Of a DNA stretch of 64,000 bases, positions 59,754-64,000 are shown piece after piece. Every line of letters starts with the position of its first letter. Positions within the stretch are counted from its first letter, which is position 1. The position numbers and the translations under genes were made by a program. Below the pieces are notes generated by a model. It did not search any database. It had not been told where the DNA came from and saw only the letters and a program-made list of their open reading frames with translations. This DNA comes from Paenibacillus sp. LHD-38 (GTDB lineage: Bacteria > Bacillota > Bacilli > Paenibacillales > Paenibacillaceae), in the NCBI RefSeq assembly GCF_031157315.1, contig NZ_JAVIFU010000030.1:1-64000 (forward strand), in the 5' to 3' direction.

Positions 59754-59789
59754 TGCTGATACCTCCTGCGATTCGTAGCTTTTTAATCC

Positions 59790-62327
59790 TTATGAATTAA
59801 CAGCTACGATGGTATAGTAGTAGGATTTGTCCGGCACGACATTTTCGTCGGTATAGATCGTTCCGCTGGCAACGTTCGCAATTTCCTTGTACGGCCCGCC
59901 GGATATATCGCCGCGCTTCACGATATAAGTCTTGGCATTGGCATCAGCAGGGCTCCAATTCAACTGCACCTGCTTGTCGCCCGATTCAATGGAGGCGGTC
60001 ACTGCTGTCGGAGCCGCTGGGAAATCTGCTGCCAACGCTTTAAGCTGGACGCCCGCGAAGCTGGACGTATTATATTTCCAAACGCTGTCCTCGGCCTTGG
60101 AAGCATCAACAGCCAAGCCTGCATAGAGCTGCGCATTGTCAGCAAAATCGACGGAGAATGAGCCGATTCGAGTCCAGTTCGAGATGCCATCCGGCGAGAC
60201 CAAGCCTGTCAATTGATCGCCCAGACGGACAAGCCTGAGCCAGTAAGGCGTATGGATGAACGCATCGCTTTCAATCCGATCCGAAGCTCCTTTGTTCGTC
60301 TCGCGGCCGATCATCGCGGCTTGCTTGCCGTTCTTCACGTACGGAATAGCAAGCAGTGCCATTCTTGCGCCTGGCTCCAATGATTCCCGAATCATAAGTC
60401 CCGCTTCAGCATTGTCATCCGTAGGCGTCACATGATCGATTCTCGCTATGATTTCCCCGTTGCCGTCCAACTTCTGGTATAGAAAATGGAATGCATCCGC
60501 CGTGCCGCCGATATCGCCGCCAGACTTTACGGTGATCGATTGATCGGCTTCTACTTGCGCATGACCTTCAATGCCAACATTGCCGATGTCTACCGATTGC
60601 CAAGGGCCAAGATCGGTTGTTGTATTGGCGTGAACCGCAGCGTTAGAAGATTGTGACGCCAAGCCTTGCCGATCAACCGCACGCGCAATGATGTAATGCG
60701 TGCCGTCAGCGATATTGGCCCATTGGAAACGATATGGTGCCTCCATATCTTCACCGGCCTTCATGCCGTCGATATAAAACTCTACTTTGGCAATCCCGTC
60801 TTTGTCGCTTGCCTCCGCTTCTACCGTTAAATCGGAGCCCGCTTCAATTATGCTGTTATTGCTTGGGCTTGTCAGTCTGGCTGCCGGATTGTCGACATTG
60901 TCGCCAGGCACCGAAGGCACAAGAGCGTTTAAGTATACTTCCAGATTGGTATAGCCTTCCGGCGATAGCAGCACTGTGCTGCGGTCTTCCGGATCCGCAG
61001 CCGACAAACCGTTAGCCTGCTCCCATACATCATCCATCCCGTCCTTATCCTGATCTGCTACCGTGGACAAGGTCAGAGGATGCTCCGCATAGCCGCCAAC
61101 TTCCTTAGGCGAATTAATATGCTGCCCGGTGCGGTTGCGAACATCATTGATCACGCGGGCATCAATCGCATCCCGTTTCGGCAGCGTTGCGCCGGCATCC
61201 GCGAGTACTCGTTCATATGCCGCCTGTGAGGATACAGCCTCGTAATACCCGTACTGCTCGTCGCTGATTTCTTCATAGCTCCCTCTCACATCGATCGGAG
61301 CATCCAGCTTTGCCTCTGAATCCAGAACCTTCTGCACGCCGAGCCAGTTATTGCTGGTTACCGAAGTATTGCCGTCCATAAAGTTGCCGCCGATGTATAT
61401 TCTCGTATCGTAGGCGCTGCCAACTTCGCCAAAAAGCTGGCTTCGCACGCTTTGAAAGGTATTCAGGCCGTATTTGTAATAATTGTTTCTTACATTATAA
61501 GATCCTTCTCCGCCGCCGTAGGAAGAAGCGAAGCCCCAGTTGTAAATGACGTTATTAGTCATATCCGTCAAGTCCAGCTCCCGCTTGTCCGTCGGGAAGC
61601 GCGGATTACGGCTTGTGCTGTGCGCAATCAGGTTGTTAAGATAGGACGCATTGTTCCCGCCCCATATCCCGCCGTACCCGTGACGCCCCTTCTGATGCGA
61701 CGTCATCAGCATGCTTTCCGAAGAAATCGACCATTGCACGGTCGTATTGACATTGTCGTACAGGCTGACCACCTCATCCACGGACCAGCTGAAGGAGCAG
61801 TGGTCAATGATGATATTTTTGTGGTAACGAACGCCAAAGGCATCGTCCTCGCTGGCATAACGGTCCCCCAGCCGGAAACGGATATACCGTATGATAATAT
61901 TGTCCGCTTCAAGAGAGGTCGTATAATCGCTGATCGTGATACCGTCCCCAGGGGCGGTTTGCCCTGCTATGGTCAGATTGCTGCCCATCACCTTAAGCGA
62001 CTCTTTCAAATGAATGGTGCCGCCTACACGGAAGACGATCGTCCGATTCCCCGCGCTTACGGCATCGCGCAGCGAGCCGGGAATCGGAGCTTCATTTTGC
62101 GAATAATCCGCAAGCGTTGTGACCTCATAAACATCCTTGCCCCTGCCGCCGGTAACATATTTTCCTCCACCCTCTGCGGTCGGAAAAGCGGGAAGCGGAA
62201 GAACGGCAGCTTCCTGCTCCGCCCCAAGCTCCGTTGATAATTTCACGCTTGAATCAGCAGATGCGTTCACAGGCATACAAGTTAGCAGCAAACAAACAAT
62301 TAAAATATAATAGAGACATTTTTTCAA
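59790..62327 (-). CDS. Secreted pectate lyase (PL1-like), truncated by an in-frame stop
   Basis: An 845-aa exported protein. It has a signal peptide (to about residue 24, PVNASA), and a parallel beta-helix pectate lyase at about 45-420 (GGRGKDVYEVTTLADYSQNE, IIRYIRFRLGDR, IDHCSFSWSVDEVVS, RNPRFPTDKRELDLTDMTNN). A calcium-loop segment DQDKDGMDDVWE, an Ig-like domain (about 482-568), a DUF1349-like module (about 575-755) and a partial Fn3 (about 760-845) follow. It cleaves polygalacturonate by beta-elimination. The Fn3 breaks off at YTIVAVNS before TAA, and its missing last strand (GLKSYESQEVSAVPT) follows in the same frame. The start is TTG with GGGAGGG upstream. A perfect cre match lies 17 bases further. 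Confidence 0.93.
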   Translation of the reverse strand: MKKCLYYILIVCLLLTCMPVNASADSSVKLSTELGAEQEAAVLPLPAFPTAEGGGKYVTGGRGKDVYEVTTLADYSQNEAPIPGSLRDAVSAGNRTIVFRVGGTIHLKESLKVMGSNLTIAGQTAPGDGITISDYTTSLEADNIIIRYIRFRLGDRYASEDDAFGVRYHKNIIIDHCSFSWSVDEVVSLYDNVNTTVQWSISSESMLMTSHQKGRHGYGGIWGGNNASYLNNLIAHSTSRNPRFPTDKRELDLTDMTNNVIYNWGFASSYGGGEGSYNVRNNYYKYGLNTFQSVRSQLFGEVGSAYDTRIYIGGNFMDGNTSVTSNNWLGVQKVLDSEAKLDAPIDVRGSYEEISDEQYGYYEAVSSQAAYERVLADAGATLPKRDAIDARVINDVRNRTGQHINSPKEVGGYAEHPLTLSTVADQDKDGMDDVWEQANGLSAADPEDRSTVLLSPEGYTNLEVYLNALVPSVPGDNVDNPAARLTSPSNNSIIEAGSDLTVEAEASDKDGIAKVEFYIDGMKAGEDMEAPYRFQWANIADGTHYIIARAVDRQGLASQSSNAAVHANTTTDLGPWQSVDIGNVGIEGHAQVEADQSITVKSGGDIGGTADAFHFLYQKLDGNGEIIARIDHVTPTDDNAEAGLMIRESLEPGARMALLAIPYVKNGKQAAMIGRETNKGASDRIESDAFIHTPYWLRLVRLGDQLTGLVSPDGISNWTRIGSFSVDFADNAQLYAGLAVDASKAEDSVWKYNTSSFAGVQLKALAADFPAAPTAVTASIESGDKQVQLNWSPADANAKTYIVKRGDISGGPYKEIANVASGTIYTDENVVPDKSYYYTIVAVNS

Positions 62328-62343
62328 TTCGATCCCTCCCGTA

Positions 62344-62358
62344 ATGTAAACGCATTCA
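62344..62358. promoter_or_regulatory. cre site upstream of the pectate lyase gene
   Basis: ATGTAAACGCATTCA satisfies every position of the cre pattern WTGNAANCGNWNNCW. It lies 17 bases upstream of the TTG start, in the leader, where CcpA binding would block elongation. It implies catabolite repression of the pectinase genes. Confidence 0.75.
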
Positions 62359-62452
62359 AAAATGACATGCGGTATCCCGCATAGTAAGAATGATCTCTCT
62401 AGTCCCTGGGCCTGCCATCCCCCCTTTCACTGTCCCTTTGATGAAATAAATA

Positions 62453-62493
62453 AGGATCACCGCTATATGGCTGCCGAGCCAATAGTGTGATCC
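62453..62493 (-). terminator. Terminator after the polygalacturonase gene
   Basis: AGGATCAC (62453-62460) pairs with GTGATCCT (62486-62493), with GGCT/AGCC pairing inside; on the minus strand TATTTATTT follows. It lies 43 bases after the GH28 stop at 62536, so the pectate lyase has its own promoter. Confidence 0.75.
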
Positions 62494-62535
62494 TCTTCAC
62501 TTATGCTGCTTCATTCAACTCAACTGCTCATGCTG

Positions 62536-64000
62536 TTAGGGGAGAGGGACCAGCTTAATGTTGGCGGAACTGCTTCCTGTAACCCGAATCGGAGAATGAA
62601 CGCTCGCATCCGTCGTTTCGCCTTGCCAATCAACCATTTCTACATCTTTGCATTCATGAAAAGAAGCCAGCGGTCCTTCCGTCACTTGAAGGCGGATGTT
62701 GCGAAGCTTCAGCCCTGCGGCAAACCTGCATATCACGCCTCGCCCGCTTTGGACGACCGCATTTTCAAGCAAGCAGTCGCTCAGCGGCATCTCCGCAAGC
62801 CCGTTAACGAGCAAACCGACCGACGCTCCAGAGCAATAAATATTCCGCATCGTAATTTTGCGGAAAACAGGCGTTCCTTCATCGACCGGGTGTTCTGTGT
62901 CGTCGAATCCTTCTGAGCCTTCCACGCCTTGATAAAATAAATGAAACGATATCGCTTCCAGCCCGATATCCTTCATGCGGATGTTCTCGATGCGGATATT
63001 CTCCACGATCCCTCCGCGTCCTCTCGCGCTTTTGAAGCGGAGACCGATATCCGTCCCCATAAATTCGCAATCGGATACATGGATATGATTGACCCCGCCA
63101 GACATTTCGCTGCCGATTACGAAGCCGCCATGACCGTGATAAACCTTGCAGTTCGTCACCGTGACATATTCACAAGGCATGGCTAGCTTGCGGCCCGCTT
63201 CATTCTTGCCGGATTTCATGCAAATGGCATCATCCCCGACATCGAACGAACAGCTGTCGACCGTGACGAAGCGGCAGGAATCGATGTCGAGTCCGTCCCC
63301 ATTTTGCGAATACCAAGGATTTCGCACCGTCGCATGGCGTACCGTTACATGCTCGGACCCCCAAGGATGCAGGCACCATCCCGGCGAATTTTGGAACGTC
63401 GGTCCATCAAGCAGCAAGCGCCGACAGCCTCGCAGACTAACCAAAGCCGGTCGAAGATAATCTCTTACTGCGCTATATTTCGCCGGGTCAAGACTGCCTG
63501 CCTGCCGCAATCGGCTTATTTCCGCTTCGCCATGCATGGCCTGAGCGGTTGGCCACCATACTTCTCCCTCAGCATTCTCCGCAACCACTCCGCCGGATGC
63601 GATCCGTTGTTTCCACTGCAATGCCGTCATCTTCATCCGCTTGACCGGCCGCCATGCGTCGCCGCTGCCATCGAATACACCTGGTCCAGTAATCGCGATA
63701 TCCTCAAGATTTTCCCCGTCAATCGGCGCGCGGCAGCGAACGGCGGGCTGACCCTCGAATTGCGATAACGTTAACGGGTACTGCTCGAAATCACGACTAA
63801 ATGTGACGAGCGCTCCCGATTCCGCGTGGAGCTCAATTCGGCTTCGCAGGACGATGGGGCCGGTGAGCCATAATCCTGCCGGTATGACGACGCGCCCCCC
63901 GCCTGCTTCATCGCATGCCGCAATCGCGCTTGCGATCGCTTCCGTATTGTCCGACCTCCCGTCTCCAACGGCACCGAATTGCATAATCGAAAAGTCGCGT
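62536..64000 (-). CDS. Polygalacturonase (GH28), N-terminus outside the window
   Basis: A GH28 right-handed beta-helix enzyme that hydrolyses polygalacturonan or its oligomers. The catalytic motifs are NGDGLDIDS, VGDDAICMKSG and HGHGGFVIGSEMSGG (catalytic Asp residues and the His), with the RFKSARGRGG positive-loop motif. The family start FGAVGDGRSDNTEAI is present. The frame stays open beyond the ATG at 63984 (RDFSI precedes it) to the window edge, so a few more N-terminal residues probably lie outside. No signal peptide is visible, which suits an intracellular exo-enzyme acting on oligogalacturonides. At least 482 aa are present. Confidence 0.93.
   Translation of the reverse strand, partial: RDFSIMQFGAVGDGRSDNTEAIASAIAACDEAGGGRVVIPAGLWLTGPIVLRSRIELHAESGALVTFSRDFEQYPLTLSQFEGQPAVRCRAPIDGENLEDIAITGPGVFDGSGDAWRPVKRMKMTALQWKQRIASGGVVAENAEGEVWWPTAQAMHGEAEISRLRQAGSLDPAKYSAVRDYLRPALVSLRGCRRLLLDGPTFQNSPGWCLHPWGSEHVTVRHATVRNPWYSQNGDGLDIDSCRFVTVDSCSFDVGDDAICMKSGKNEAGRKLAMPCEYVTVTNCKVYHGHGGFVIGSEMSGGVNHIHVSDCEFMGTDIGLRFKSARGRGGIVENIRIENIRMKDIGLEAISFHLFYQGVEGSEGFDDTEHPVDEGTPVFRKITMRNIYCSGASVGLLVNGLAEMPLSDCLLENAVVQSGRGVICRFAAGLKLRNIRLQVTEGPLASFHECKDVEMVDWQGETTDASVHSPIRVTGSSSANIKLVPLP

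Noticed and set aside
61452..62237. 261-codon plus-strand frame opposite the pectate lyase
   Set aside because: It is antisense to a well-supported enzyme domain, with no domain content or ribosome binding site.
1..64000. CRISPR arrays, rRNA and tRNA genes, prophage genes
   Set aside because: No regularly spaced direct repeats, cloverleaf-like or rRNA-like sequences, and no phage structural genes were seen.

Overview
The window reads as a chromosome segment of a spore-forming Bacillales bacterium, most probably Paenibacillus or a close relative. The reasons are strong AGGAGG-type ribosome binding sites, frequent TTG and GTG starts, a gerKA-KC-KB type germinant receptor operon, SLH-anchored surface proteins, YesM/YesN two-component pairs and CcpA-type catabolite sites. 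No rRNA, tRNA or CRISPR was seen. Most of the window is devoted to plant polysaccharide and uronic acid use.

Layout. 1-1.2 kb: an IS1182-type transposase, frameshifted and cut off by the end of an IS3-family element. 1.5-3.4 kb: a small zinc-ribbon gene, then GNAT and HAD genes separated by copies of a palindromic repeat. 3.5-11.9 kb: a YesMN pair with an ABC sugar importer, plus a duplicated solute-binding protein beside a decayed permease remnant. 12.1-23.2 kb: a block encoding a uronate isomerase-like protein, 6-phosphogluconate dehydrogenase, a nickel transporter, LarC, LarB, LarE, gluconokinase, a LarA homologue, an SDR and a divergent LacI regulator. The identical 14-bp palindrome TAACAACGTTGTTA lies in front of both transcription units. 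23.2-27.2 kb: spore germination operon. 27.3-32 kb: glucuronide symporter, beta-glucuronidase and an AraC regulator. 32-36.5 kb: a cohesin-SLH protein and a secreted GH3-cohesin-dockerin enzyme. 36.7-42.5 kb: YesMN and a TRAP transporter. 42.7-49.6 kb: sugar oxidoreductase/epimerase genes, a MATE-like protein, a phytanoyl-CoA dioxygenase-family enzyme and AraC regulators. 49.8-53.5 kb: transaldolase, transketolase and a LysR regulator. 53.6-55 kb: a PH-domain gene and an ABC-2 permease pseudogene. 55-64 kb: pectinesterase-SLH, pectate lyase and polygalacturonase.

How it may fit together. Surface enzymes would release uronic acids and glucuronides; the TRAP and ABC importers and the GPH symporter would import them, and UidA would free glucuronate. 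The central proposal is that the lar block is not for lactate. A uronate isomerase makes fructuronate, the SDR reduces it to D-mannonate, the nickel-pincer LarA homologue epimerises C2 to D-gluconate, and gluconokinase and 6-phosphogluconate dehydrogenase feed ribulose-5-phosphate to transketolase and transaldolase. This would bypass the mannonate dehydratase/KDG route. It is inferred from gene content and a shared operator and has not been tested.

Two other points stand out. The pectate lyase and pectinesterase-SLH genes are in one frame, separated by a single TAA that falls inside a fibronectin III domain. A neighbouring gene pair carries cohesin, dockerin and SLH modules and looks like a minimal cell-surface enzyme complex.
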